NCBI RefSeq assembly: GCF_025947065.1
Contig: NZ_CP109994.1
Location: 3,906,001 to 3,970,000 of the forward strand
Source: Flavobacterium sp. N1736
GTDB taxonomy: Bacteria; Bacteroidota; Bacteroidia; Flavobacteriales; Flavobacteriaceae
Reading direction: 5' to 3'
Length of the DNA: 64,000 nt
In this document: positions 1 to 7,818 of the stretch, piece by piece
Layout: every line of letters starts with the position of its first letter
How positions within the stretch are numbered: position 1 is the first letter of the stretch
Notes under the pieces: model-generated
Told to the model about the DNA's origin: nothing
Seen by the model: the letters and a program-made list of their open reading frames with translations, nothing else
Database searches by the model: none
Position numbers and translations under genes: made by a program

Positions 1-508
1 GAAAAATTCCCTGAAGAGCAATACAAAAAGACATAGTCAAATAAGGCATCATATTGTTATGAGGCTGACCACCTCCTGTAGGAGCGAGCGAATTAACATC
101 CATAAGTGCTTCCGCTCCCGGAAGATCTGTAGAATAAATTTTTACAGGATTGCCTCGGCCTAAACTATTGTTTGTTGGAGTAGTAGATTGCGAATTTAAG
201 CTCGCAGCCATTAGTGTATGAGTATGAGAAGGTATTTCTGATTCCAGTAAAGTTACAGTATCAGAACCGCCTGTTTCACCTAAATCATGCAATGACAATC
301 CTGGTCCCTGACCTGGATGCATTGGTGTTCTTCCCTGCAAATCAGGTAAAGCAAAAGTTGATTTTCCATTGCCACCATAATTTGTACCTAATAAGGAAAA
401 AAGAGCGGTGTTTTGAGATAAAGGTAAAATTTGTCCATCACAAAATGCCCAGCCCTTAGGAGCAAAGTTGAATGAAAATATGCGTATTTCGGCCACAAAT
501 GGATCCAT
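1..508 (-). CDS. Phage tail collar domain protein, C-terminus cut by window edge
   Basis: This reading frame starts with ATG at 508 (minus strand) and is open for 169 codons to the window edge, so only the last few residues should be missing. It opens with MDPFVAEIRIFSFNFAPKGW, contains LLGTNYGGNGKSTFALPDL and LQGRTP, and near the edge has GGGQPHNNMMPYLTMSFCIAL. These are the hallmarks of the tail collar (Collar, PF07484) / microcystin-dependent MdpB family. It is clearly paralogous to the two genes upstream at 560-1066 and 1089-1598. Family members are fibre-like proteins of about 170-180 residues, often in tandem outside prophages; their role is not established. No Sec signal is visible. 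The family call is firm; the function is unknown. Confidence 0.85.
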   Translation of the reverse strand, partial: MDPFVAEIRIFSFNFAPKGWAFCDGQILPLSQNTALFSLLGTNYGGNGKSTFALPDLQGRTPMHPGQGPGLSLHDLGETGGSDTVTLLESEIPSHTHTLMAASLNSQSTTPTNNSLGRGNPVKIYSTDLPGAEALMDVNSLAPTGGGQPHNNMMPYLTMSFCIALQGIF

Positions 509-559
509 AATATTTTATTTAATTTCTTATTAAAATTTTTAAGAACACTGTATTTAATT

Positions 560-1066
560 TTATGTTGGTGATGGAAATATCCCAAATAAGGATATTATAA
601 AATTTATACATAAATAAGGTTGAAAATTGGTATGAGGCTGACTGCCGCCATCTGGTACAATTGCAGTATTATTTAATGCTACAGTTGGAGCACTTAGAGA
701 ATATATTTTACTTCCTGTTGCAGTGGTACTTAGAACAGCATCGGCAGGATTACCGGTATTGGCAATATCTGTTGTTGCTGTTAAAGGATGCGAATGACTG
801 GGAATCTGGTTAACTGTTAAATTCACTTCTTCAACACCGCCGTTTTCAGCCAATATAAAGCCATTGCCATTATGTAAAGGAACACGACCGCGCATATCAG
901 GCAGCCCAAAAGTGCTTTCTGCATCACCGCCATAAGTAGTTCCAATTAAGTTGAATAATGTTTCATTCTCTGAAATCGGCAGTAATTGTCCTTCGCAAAA
1001 TGCCCATCCTGCAGGAGCAAAATTTCCGGCAAACATTCTGATTTCACCAACGTACGGTTGTGCCAT
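560..1066 (-). CDS. Phage tail collar domain protein (middle of triplet)
   Basis: This is a complete 168-residue protein with the collar-family layout: an N-terminal MAQPYVGEIRMFAGNFAPAG strand, an FCEGQLLPIS segment, the YGGDAESTFGLPDMRGRVP core and the C-terminal NFQPYLCINFIISLFGIFPS signature. The middle, around residues 80-140, is a variable Thr/Asn/Ala-rich stretch, as expected for an exposed part of a fibre. It lies 22 bp downstream of the 1089-1598 gene and 51 bp upstream of the truncated copy at the window edge, so the three genes probably share a transcript. There is no signal peptide and there are no phage structural genes nearby. The family call is firm; the role (extracellular fibre, contractile-system tip or other) cannot be read from the sequence. 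Confidence 0.87.
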   Translation of the reverse strand: MAQPYVGEIRMFAGNFAPAGWAFCEGQLLPISENETLFNLIGTTYGGDAESTFGLPDMRGRVPLHNGNGFILAENGGVEEVNLTVNQIPSHSHPLTATTDIANTGNPADAVLSTTATGSKIYSLSAPTVALNNTAIVPDGGSQPHTNFQPYLCINFIISLFGIFPSPT

Positions 1067-1088
1067 AATTGTAGTTTTTTATAAATTA

Positions 1089-1598
1089 TTAAGTAGGTGA
1101 AGGAAAATATCCTATTAGAGCAATACAAAAATTCAATGTTAAAAAAGGCTGCATATTTAAATGTGCCTGACTACCGCCAATGTTTGTAATTGATCCGGAA
1201 TTCATTGCCGTAAAGTTTTTACCAGTGTTATTATACACTTGGTTAGGAGCTGTATTTGCTAATACAGTTGAATTTGAAGGAATGTTTGTAGTTACAGCCT
1301 GATTAATAACTTTTAATCCATGAGTATGAGTTGGTAATTCAGCTATACTTATTGTATGGGCCTGTTCACCACCTTTTTCACCAAGATTATGACCATTTCC
1401 ACCATGTATGGGAATTCTTCCGCGTAAATCCGGCAAACCAAAAGTAGTTTGTCCATTACCGCCAAAAGTAGTTCCCAATAATGAAAATAAAGCCTGGTTT
1501 TGGTTTATAGGTAAAAATTGTCCATTGCACATTGCCCAGCCTTTTGGTGCAAAGTTGAAAGACATAATTCGGGTTTCAGCTAAAAATGGTTCTGCCAT
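1089..1598 (-). CDS. Phage tail collar domain protein (first of triplet)
   Basis: This 169-residue protein is the promoter-proximal member of the collar triplet. It begins MAEPFLAETRIMSFNFAPKG, contains FGGNGQTTFGLPDLRGRIP and ends in NMQPFLTLNFCIALIGYFPS, matching its two neighbours almost segment by segment. The central part, about residues 85-145, is the most divergent between the paralogues. The gene follows the Tat-signal protein (1640-2311) by 41 bp in the same direction, so the four genes form a likely operon. The paralogues are diverged rather than recent copies, which suggests that the three proteins have different positions or partners, possibly in a hetero-trimer. That last point is inference. 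Confidence 0.87.
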   Translation of the reverse strand: MAEPFLAETRIMSFNFAPKGWAMCNGQFLPINQNQALFSLLGTTFGGNGQTTFGLPDLRGRIPIHGGNGHNLGEKGGEQAHTISIAELPTHTHGLKVINQAVTTNIPSNSTVLANTAPNQVYNNTGKNFTAMNSGSITNIGGSQAHLNMQPFLTLNFCIALIGYFPSPT

Positions 1599-1639
1599 AA
1601 TGAAACTATTTTATATGTTTGTTTTTTGAAGTTGGTTAG

Positions 1640-2311
1640 TTAAACTAAAACAGAATTAACAACTAAACTATGTTTAGAAATTATTTCCTTTTGATATACA
1701 ACAGTATTTCCTTCTTTTATAATAATTTTTGTTGCCGTATTTTCAGGAGACAGTATTGTTTTTAGGTAAACGCTGCCTTTTTGAGTCATAAAACCATACG
1801 GTTCCAATTGTGTAGAAGCTGCAGGAAACAAATAGTGTGATAAATTTACATTGCTGTTATGCATTTGTAATTCTTCCATCGCTACAGTTATTGCTTCTAA
1901 ATCAAATCCTGATAATGATTTTAATGATTTCCATTCTCCATTAGCATTTTTTCCAAAACACAACAAAACGTCATCTAACTTTCCGGCGCCATCAACATGA
2001 AGATGTATTGGAAACATTTTTAGACGATTCTCATCAGAACTATAACAGAAATTGTCGGAAGACTGATAACCTGTTTTTTGCCAATTTACAATTGCTTTAT
2101 TATAACAGTCCGAAAGAGCTTTATCTAAAAGAAAAGCATTCGAAATACTTGATTTAGAAAATTTCGATAGAATATTTTTTTCTTCCTTATCCGAATCTGA
2201 AAAACCGGTAAAAGCATTTTGACCCAAAAGAGATCCACAAAAGAGCGTTGTGGCACCTACAAATCCAACATTTTTAATAAAATTTCTGCGAGTTAAATCT
2301 GTCATATTCAA
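1640..2311 (-). CDS. Twin-arginine-signal protein of unknown function
   Basis: The 223-residue product begins MNMTDLTRRNFIKNVGFVG and then has a short hydrophobic stretch, VGATTLFCGSLLGQ. The TRRNFIK segment at residues 7-13 fits the Tat consensus (S/T-R-R-x-F-L-K), so the protein is probably exported folded. There is no convincing lipobox: the Cys follows Leu-Phe. The remainder has no motif I recognise; the C-terminus (about residues 180-223) looks like a small beta domain. It is the first gene of a putative operon with the collar triplet and sits just beyond tatA and its terminator. Functional linkage to the collar proteins is suggested only by position. I see no metal-binding or redox-cofactor motif that would explain Tat export. 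Confidence 0.7.
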   Translation of the reverse strand: MNMTDLTRRNFIKNVGFVGATTLFCGSLLGQNAFTGFSDSDKEEKNILSKFSKSSISNAFLLDKALSDCYNKAIVNWQKTGYQSSDNFCYSSDENRLKMFPIHLHVDGAGKLDDVLLCFGKNANGEWKSLKSLSGFDLEAITVAMEELQMHNSNVNLSHYLFPAASTQLEPYGFMTQKGSVYLKTILSPENTATKIIIKEGNTVVYQKEIISKHSLVVNSVLV

Positions 2312-2483
2312 AGCTTTTTAATAAAAATTTAATTGAATGTACTGAAAACAAGCTCAGAAACTAGAAAAATTATAAATTTTTGTTAAAACGTACAATAATA
2401 TTTACTTTTTAGAGTTGTTCCGGTTTTTTTCTAAGAAAAGGTAGACATCAAAAGTGTATTCAAAGTAAAATTTGGACATAAAA

Positions 2484-2525
2484 AAAATCCCAAACAACAA
2501 TCTTACAATTGTTGTTTGGGATTTT
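2484..2525 (-). terminator. Rho-independent terminator of tatA
   Basis: A 13-bp perfect stem, CCCAAACAACAAT (2489-2501) paired with ATTGTTGTTTGGG (2508-2520), has a six-base loop and is flanked by an A-run on the left and a T-run on the right, so it could work in both directions. It lies 18 bp beyond the tatA stop codon and separates tatA from the Tat-substrate/collar genes. Confidence 0.85.
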
Positions 2526-2542
2526 TAATAAGTTGAAGGATA

Positions 2543-2725
2543 TTATTTAATTTCTTCCTCTTCTTTTTTTACAGCAGGACCAGGTTGATCGTCTTTAGCA
2601 GCGTTTTTAAATTCCTTAATTCCGCTTCCTAAACCTTTCATTAATTCTGGAATTTTTTTACCTCCAAAAAGTAATATCACAATACCTACTATAACAAGGA
2701 TTTCTGTAAGACCTAATCTTCCCAT
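2543..2725 (-). CDS. tatA: Sec-independent protein translocase TatA
   Basis: This 60-residue protein has the whole TatA plan: [20 protein letters not shown] forms the N-terminal membrane helix, [20 protein letters not shown] is the hinge and amphipathic helix with the conserved F-G and P residues, and a charged Glu/Lys tail follows. TatA oligomers form the passage for folded proteins carrying twin-arginine signals in the cytoplasmic membrane, working with TatC, which is not in this window. A good promoter precedes the gene and a strong hairpin follows, so it looks monocistronic. The next gene downstream encodes a protein with a twin-arginine signal. TatA and TatE paralogues cannot be distinguished by eye; TatB is unlikely at this length. 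Confidence 0.95.
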   Translation of the reverse strand: MGRLGLTEILVIVGIVILLFGGKKIPELMKGLGSGIKEFKNAAKDDQPGPAVKKEEEEIK

Positions 2726-2770
2726 GGTTGTATATTTAATGCCGAAGCAAATTAATTCTTAATTTTGATG

Positions 2771-2799
2771 CAAAGTTATATAGAATATACGAAGAACAA
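2771..2799 (-). promoter_or_regulatory. Bacteroidota-type promoter of tatA
   Basis: On the minus strand, TTG (complement of 2797-2799) is followed after 18 bp by TAACTTTG (complement of 2771-2778). This fits the Bacteroidota sigma-A consensus of TTG, 17-23 bp, TAnnTTTG. The -7 box lies 45 bp upstream of the tatA ATG. Confidence 0.75.
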
Positions 2800-2935
2800 G
2801 TGCTTTTGGATTAAAAATTTATTTTTTAAGAGCGTTAAATATTTTATAAAATCATTAAATTAATACGCCATTCCATTTTTGTCCGTTATTAACAAAGACG
2901 ATTAATTATTATATTTGCGAGTATATCCAACAACA

Positions 2936-3433
2936 ATGGCAAGGAAAAAACGGAATTTAAGAAAAAAATTATACACCAAAAACAGATTGGTAATTTTAAA
3001 TGAAGATACCTTTGAGGAGATATTTTCATTTAAATTAACCCTAATGAACGTCTTTGTTGTTTTTTCATTGGGCGGAATATTCTTAATATTAGTAACCACT
3101 TTTATTATTGCCTTTACACCATTGCGGGAATTTATTCCGGGATATTCTTCCACACAATTAAAAAAGAATGCCACACAATTGGCCATAAAATCAGATTCAT
3201 TAGCTGTAGCTTTAAAGAAAAATGAAGCGTATATAAATGGAATTCAAAAAGTATTAAGAGGCGAATTAGAATACGCAAAATTTAATAAAGACTCCATTTT
3301 ATCCGAAACCGAAGAAACCCCACATCTTGATATGAGAGCTTCTGAAGAAGAAATTAAATTGCGGGAAGAAGTAGATACCATAGAGCATCCAACTAAGAAA
3401 ACGGGAAGTAAAAATAAAAAAGCCAAAAAATAA
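2936..3433 (+). CDS. Small membrane protein resembling the N-terminus of M23 peptidases
   Basis: The ATG at 2936 gives a 165-residue protein; an upstream in-frame TTG at 2915 lies inside a TAnnTTTG-type -7 element (2910-2917) and is rejected as the start. A basic cytoplasmic segment, MARKKRNLRKKLYTKNRL, is followed by TFEEIFSFKLTLMNVFVVF and one membrane helix (about residues 35-60, ending IIAFTPLREFIPGY). This is the pattern I know from the front of flavobacterial M23-family metallopeptidases, but here the chain ends in a charged Glu/Lys tail with no peptidase domain and no HxGxD motif. It is 10 bp upstream of the GH3 gene, so the two are probably co-transcribed. Its role may be scaffolding; that is a guess. 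Confidence 0.7.
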   Translation: MARKKRNLRKKLYTKNRLVILNEDTFEEIFSFKLTLMNVFVVFSLGGIFLILVTTFIIAFTPLREFIPGYSSTQLKKNATQLAIKSDSLAVALKKNEAYINGIQKVLRGELEYAKFNKDSILSETEETPHLDMRASEEEIKLREEVDTIEHPTKKTGSKNKKAKK

Positions 3434-3443
3434 CCACCATAAA

Positions 3444-4940
3444 ATGTCAATTAAATCAATAGCAGCAAAATTATTTGCCGGTAAAATATATCATCAAACA
3501 CTGGCTTGGTCCAATAAACCTGTTGAAACTCAATTGGCAGTATTTGAGAGTTTAATCAAAAATGCAAAAAACACAGCATTTGGCGTTGATCATCATTTTG
3601 ACAAAATAAAAACATACGAAGATTTCACAAAAAATGTTCCCGTTCGAGATTACGAAGACTTAAAAACCTACATCGACAAAGTTAGAACAGGAGAAAAAGA
3701 TATTCTCTGGAAAGGGAAACCGCTTTATTTTGCCAAAACATCAGGAACAACATCCGGAGCAAAATATATTCCGTTAACCAAAGAATCAATGCCAACGCAC
3801 ATAAATGCTGCCCGAAATGCGATTCTGCATTATATTAATGAAACCGGAAATGCTGATTTTGTTGATGGAAAAATGATTTTTTTGCAGGGAAGTCCAATTT
3901 TGACTGAAAAATACGGAATTAGATTTGGAAGACTTTCCGGAATTGTGGCACATTTTGTTCCTAAATATTTGCAGAAAAACCGAATGCCTTCTTGGGAAAC
4001 CAATTGTATTGAAGACTGGGATACAAAAGTAAATGCAATTGTTGACGAAACGATAAAAGAAGACATGTCCGTTATTTCAGGAATTCCAGCCTGGGTACAA
4101 ATGTATTTTGAGCGTTTACAGGAAAAAAGCGGCGGAAAAAAGATAAGCGAGATTTTCAGAAATTTTAATTTGTTTATTTACGGCGGCGTTAATTATGAAC
4201 CGTATCGCGCCAAGTTTGAACAAATGATAGGCAAAAAAGTCGACAGTATTGAGTTATTTCCCGCTTCTGAAGGATTTTTTGCGTATCAGTCCCGAAATTT
4301 CGGGATCAAAAATGAAGAAGGAATGTTGCTGCTTTTGAACTCAGGGATTTTCTACGAATTCATTAAAACCGATGAATTCTTTACAGAAAATCCAAAAAGA
4401 TATACAATTGGAGAAGTAGAAATGGGCGTAAATTATGCTTTGATTATTTCGACAAATGCCGGACTTTGGGGTTATAATATTGGTGATACAGTTCAGTTTA
4501 CGTCCTTGTTTCCGCATCGTATCATTGTTTCCGGCAGGATTAAACATTTTATTTCTGCATTTGGCGAACACGTTATTGCCAATGAAGTCGAAAAAGCGAT
4601 GAAAGAAGCAACAGAAGCAACAAAAACAGTTATAAGCGAATTTACAGTGGCACCACAAATTAATCCGTCAAGCGGATTGCCTTATCACGAATGGTTTGTA
4701 GAATTTGAAAATGAACCCGAAAATATGGAATCGTTTCAGGAAGCAATTGACGATTCGATGCGAAAACAAAACATTTATTATGATGATTTAATCACCGGAA
4801 ATGTTTTAAGAAAAGTAGTGGTAACCAAAGTTTCTAAAAATGGATTTCAGGATTATATGAAATCACAAGGAAAATTAGGTGGACAAAATAAAATTCCGAG
4901 GTTATCAAATAATAGAGATATTGCAGATAATTTGAAATAG
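3444..4940 (+). CDS. GH3 (auxin-responsive promoter) family acyl-adenylating enzyme
   Basis: This 498-residue protein belongs to the GH3 family of the adenylate-forming superfamily. The ATP-loop motif TSGTTSGAKYIPLT lies at residues 99-112, followed by the GVNYEPYR and FPASEGFFAYQ segments and the GYNIGDTVQF / GRIKHFISAFGEHV region that corresponds to the hinge and C-terminal domain. Plant members join amino acids to hormones such as jasmonate or auxin; the substrate of the common Bacteroidota homologues is not known, so only acyl-AMP-forming or acyl-amido synthetase activity can be proposed. It is the second gene of a two-gene unit with the membrane protein at 2936-3433. A perfect 16-bp palindrome lies in the coding region at 4290-4305. 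Confidence 0.88.
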   Translation: MSIKSIAAKLFAGKIYHQTLAWSNKPVETQLAVFESLIKNAKNTAFGVDHHFDKIKTYEDFTKNVPVRDYEDLKTYIDKVRTGEKDILWKGKPLYFAKTSGTTSGAKYIPLTKESMPTHINAARNAILHYINETGNADFVDGKMIFLQGSPILTEKYGIRFGRLSGIVAHFVPKYLQKNRMPSWETNCIEDWDTKVNAIVDETIKEDMSVISGIPAWVQMYFERLQEKSGGKKISEIFRNFNLFIYGGVNYEPYRAKFEQMIGKKVDSIELFPASEGFFAYQSRNFGIKNEEGMLLLLNSGIFYEFIKTDEFFTENPKRYTIGEVEMGVNYALIISTNAGLWGYNIGDTVQFTSLFPHRIIVSGRIKHFISAFGEHVIANEVEKAMKEATEATKTVISEFTVAPQINPSSGLPYHEWFVEFENEPENMESFQEAIDDSMRKQNIYYDDLITGNVLRKVVVTKVSKNGFQDYMKSQGKLGGQNKIPRLSNNRDIADNLK

Positions 4941-5041
4941 AAAACTTTAAATAAAATCCTCTCCATAAGTTTTTAATTTGCAGAAAATAAATTACTTACT
5001 ATAAAATTATATTCTAATAACAGTTTAGTAATAGTGATGTT

Positions 5042-5074
5042 TTGCAGACTTAACATTTTTAATTCCTATTTTCG
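5042..5074 (+). promoter_or_regulatory. Likely promoter of the gene at 5134 and the genes behind it
   Basis: TTG at 5042-5044 is followed after 22 bp by TATTTTCG at 5067-5074, one mismatch from TAnnTTTG. The start codon at 5134 lies 59 bp further on. No hairpin terminator is visible between the GH3 stop (4940) and this site. Confidence 0.5.
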
Positions 5075-5133
5075 CCTAAATAAATAATACTCAGATAAAT
5101 CTTCTATAGTTGAAGATTTTTAAAATAAAAAGC

Positions 5134-6813
5134 ATGAAAGAAACCAAACATATATCAAGATCAAGAGCACAGGAATCATCTGCGGCGATTGAAAAAATGT
5201 ACATTACAATGCGCCACTTATTCAACCGTGGTTTTTATAAACCAATGGGGGTTTCAGGCGATAGTCTGCGCGAATCATTATTGGCATTACGTCCGGAAAT
5301 TTACGGAAATATAGGCGAAGAAAAAGTTGAACTTAATGGGCTTTTGTACGTTATAGAGCGTCTTCCGATAGGAATTGAACAATGCCGTTTTATAAATTTA
5401 ACTTCGGATGAAGGATATTCTAAATCACATTTTCAGGCAATTGTTCCTCCAAAAAGAAGAAGAAATTGTTACCGAATTGATGAGGAACAAATGAATGTTG
5501 AAATCACGCGTGGACGTTCAGATATTTACGATATCTTGACGCATTTGACTTTTATTTTTATCGAATCGCATAAAATAAAAAACAGAGTTTTATTAGATGA
5601 TGGCGGCGAAGTTTCGCGCGACTGGATGAAATTAGAACAAGCTGTATTGCAGACTAAAAAGCTTTCTCAAATAGAAAAAGAAAAAGCAATCTCGCATGTT
5701 GCCAACATTTTAGGCAGAACATTTGAAGAAGTTTTAGATATTTATGATGCTTTTGGATCTGAAAATGCTCCGGACCGTTTTCTGCATGTTATTTATTGGT
5801 TAGGAAAATTAGCGATCGAAGAAATGATCGATAATAATAAGCGTACTATTACTTTTAGTCCCGTTTTAAGAGAGCGCCTTGGACATCATATTCATGGCGA
5901 AATCTGGGCAACAAATATCAAGGAAGTTTTAAAAGCGAATAATCTTTTAAAACGTCCAATTCATGTAATAAGTGCCAATATGCACAGTGTCATGAATTCG
6001 ATTTTTGCAACGCCGTTGTTAAAAACAAAATTCAAAGACAAATCTGATTTCTTTATTTATGAAGAATTAAGTAAATCGGGCGCTAAAGAAGTTAGGGCGC
6101 AAGTTGAAGAACTGGCGTTGAAAAACGGAATGATTTCATTACCGGACAGTTCAGGAACGAATATCGATGTTCAGATTTTTGACACAGCCAAAATTGACTG
6201 GTCAAAAACGACATTTTCGTATGCGAATATTGACGAAGAAAAACCTGTAATCATTGTAATGGATTATGCATTTGGTGAACAGGCTTACGAAACAATCGAC
6301 GAGCTTTTAAAACCGTATAAAAAAGACACTTTACTAAATGTAAAATCGGTTTCGATAATGGGAAAAGCCGGAATTCTGGAAGGTGGAAAAGGAGATATTA
6401 TGATTCCGACGGCACATATAAATGAAGGAACAGCAGATAATTATTTCTTCGAAAACGAATTGACAGGCGCCATGTTTGAAGGAAATGACATTGCAGTTTT
6501 TGAAGGCGCAATGGTAACCGTTTTAGGAACATCATTGCAAAACAGAGATTTGTTGAAATTCTTTCACGAGTCCACGTGGGGTGTAATTGGTCTTGAAATG
6601 GAAGGATCTTATTATCAAAAAGCAATTCAGTCAGCATCAAAAATCAGAAAAAGCGTTCCGCATGATATTAAAGTACGTTATGCTTATTATGCATCAGATA
6701 ATCCTTTAGAAACCGGAAGCACACTGGCTTCAGGCGGATTAGGAACCACTGGTGTAAAACCAACCTATTTGATTACTATTAAAATTTTGGAACAAATTTT
6801 CAACGTAAAATAA
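5134..6813 (+). CDS. Conserved Bacteroidota protein with nucleoside-phosphorylase-like C-terminus (tentatively DUF6909)
   Basis: I take the ATG at 5134 (559 residues) rather than the TTG at 5110, because MKETKHISRSRAQESS looks like the natural N-terminus. The N-terminal half is mostly helical with many charged residues and no motif I can name. The C-terminal part (about residues 370-559) has SIMGKAGILEGGKGDIMIP, a TVLGTSLQNRD segment and WGVIGLEMEGSYY near residue 485. The last resembles the Glu-Met-Glu nucleoside-binding motif of the purine nucleoside phosphorylase / MTA-SAH nucleosidase fold. No signal peptide or membrane helix is visible, so it is probably cytosolic. From memory this family is listed as DUF6909; that label is tentative. 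It is 8 bp upstream of the Wzz-like gene and may lead the polysaccharide operon. Confidence 0.7.
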   Translation: MKETKHISRSRAQESSAAIEKMYITMRHLFNRGFYKPMGVSGDSLRESLLALRPEIYGNIGEEKVELNGLLYVIERLPIGIEQCRFINLTSDEGYSKSHFQAIVPPKRRRNCYRIDEEQMNVEITRGRSDIYDILTHLTFIFIESHKIKNRVLLDDGGEVSRDWMKLEQAVLQTKKLSQIEKEKAISHVANILGRTFEEVLDIYDAFGSENAPDRFLHVIYWLGKLAIEEMIDNNKRTITFSPVLRERLGHHIHGEIWATNIKEVLKANNLLKRPIHVISANMHSVMNSIFATPLLKTKFKDKSDFFIYEELSKSGAKEVRAQVEELALKNGMISLPDSSGTNIDVQIFDTAKIDWSKTTFSYANIDEEKPVIIVMDYAFGEQAYETIDELLKPYKKDTLLNVKSVSIMGKAGILEGGKGDIMIPTAHINEGTADNYFFENELTGAMFEGNDIAVFEGAMVTVLGTSLQNRDLLKFFHESTWGVIGLEMEGSYYQKAIQSASKIRKSVPHDIKVRYAYYASDNPLETGSTLASGGLGTTGVKPTYLITIKILEQIFNVK

Positions 6814-6821
6814 AAACATAA

Positions 6822-7802
6822 ATGAGTACAAAAGTACCCCAAAATACCACAGATCAGGAAATTGATATTTTTGATATTTCGAAAAGTATAACGAGTTTTA
6901 TTGAGAAAACAAATGTTTTTATTTTTCGCGTTATCCATTTTTTTGTTCGCAACTGGATTTTAGTTTTGATTTTGATTGGTCTTGGTTTTGGTCTTGGTTT
7001 ATATTTAGATGCCAGTAAAAAATCATATAACAATCAGATTATTGTAACTCCTAATTTTGGAAGTGTTGATTATTTGTACTCAAAAATTGATTTGATACAA
7101 GCTAAAATTATTTCGGGCGATACTGTCTTTTTGAAAAATGTAGTTGGTATTGCACATCCGCAAGCAATAAAAAAAATAGAAATTAAACCAATTTCTGATG
7201 CTTTTAAATTTGTAGAAGATAAAGAGCAAAATTTTGAACTTATTAAATTAATGGCTGATGATGGCGACATTAATAAAGTTTTAGTTGATAATGTTACCAG
7301 TAAAAATTATACACTTCATACGATTTCTTTTGTTTCAAATGAATTGACAGATGAAAATAAGTTTGTTGAGCCATTACTAAAATACCTGAATAGTTCTGAA
7401 TATTTTAATGCTGTTCAAAAAATTGGGTTTAAAAATCTGGAACAGTTAATTGCTCAAAACGATACAATTATTTCTCAGATAGATCATGTTTTAAATGGTT
7501 TTACAAATTCTGTAAAAAACACATCTAAAAACGACAAATTGGTATATTATAATGAAAACACACAACTGAATGACATTATAAAAACAAAACAATATTTAGT
7601 TACAGAACAAGGAAAGAACCGATTAAAGCTGGTTGGTTTTGATCGCACAATTAAAGAAATCAGTTCGACATTAAATATAAAAAACACGCAATCGCTAAAT
7701 GGAAAACTAAAATTCATTTTACCGATTTTGTTTATTTTGATGTTTGTTTTCATTTATCTTTTCAAAGGTTTTTACAGAAAACAATCTCAAAAGAACCTTT
7801 AG
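6822..7802 (+). CDS. Wzz-like chain-length determinant / polysaccharide co-polymerase
   Basis: The 326-residue product has the Wzz topology: a cytoplasmic N-terminus, a first membrane helix at about residues 45-66 (NWILVLILIGLGFGLGLYL), a long periplasmic part with helical segments, and a second membrane helix at about 297-316 (LKFILPILFILMFVFIYLF). There is no C-terminal tyrosine-kinase domain. Such proteins set the chain length of lipid-linked polysaccharide made by Wzy polymerases in the inner membrane. The sequence is diverged and the classical proline-rich motif beside helix 2 is weak, so the call rests on topology and on the position directly ahead of a flippase gene. Gene order supports one transcription unit running to 14338. 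Confidence 0.7.
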   Translation: MSTKVPQNTTDQEIDIFDISKSITSFIEKTNVFIFRVIHFFVRNWILVLILIGLGFGLGLYLDASKKSYNNQIIVTPNFGSVDYLYSKIDLIQAKIISGDTVFLKNVVGIAHPQAIKKIEIKPISDAFKFVEDKEQNFELIKLMADDGDINKVLVDNVTSKNYTLHTISFVSNELTDENKFVEPLLKYLNSSEYFNAVQKIGFKNLEQLIAQNDTIISQIDHVLNGFTNSVKNTSKNDKLVYYNENTQLNDIIKTKQYLVTEQGKNRLKLVGFDRTIKEISSTLNIKNTQSLNGKLKFILPILFILMFVFIYLFKGFYRKQSQKNL

Positions 7803-7818
7803 AATTAAAGCTAGAAAC

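Noticed and set aside
1..1598. Prophage remnant
   Set aside because: Only collar-domain genes are present, with no capsid, terminase, integrase or lysis gene, and the three paralogues are intact and evenly spaced.
7744..7818. Longer start for the Wzx gene
   Set aside because: It overlaps the Wzz-like gene by 59 bp and adds a basic stretch that is not like other flippase N-termini.
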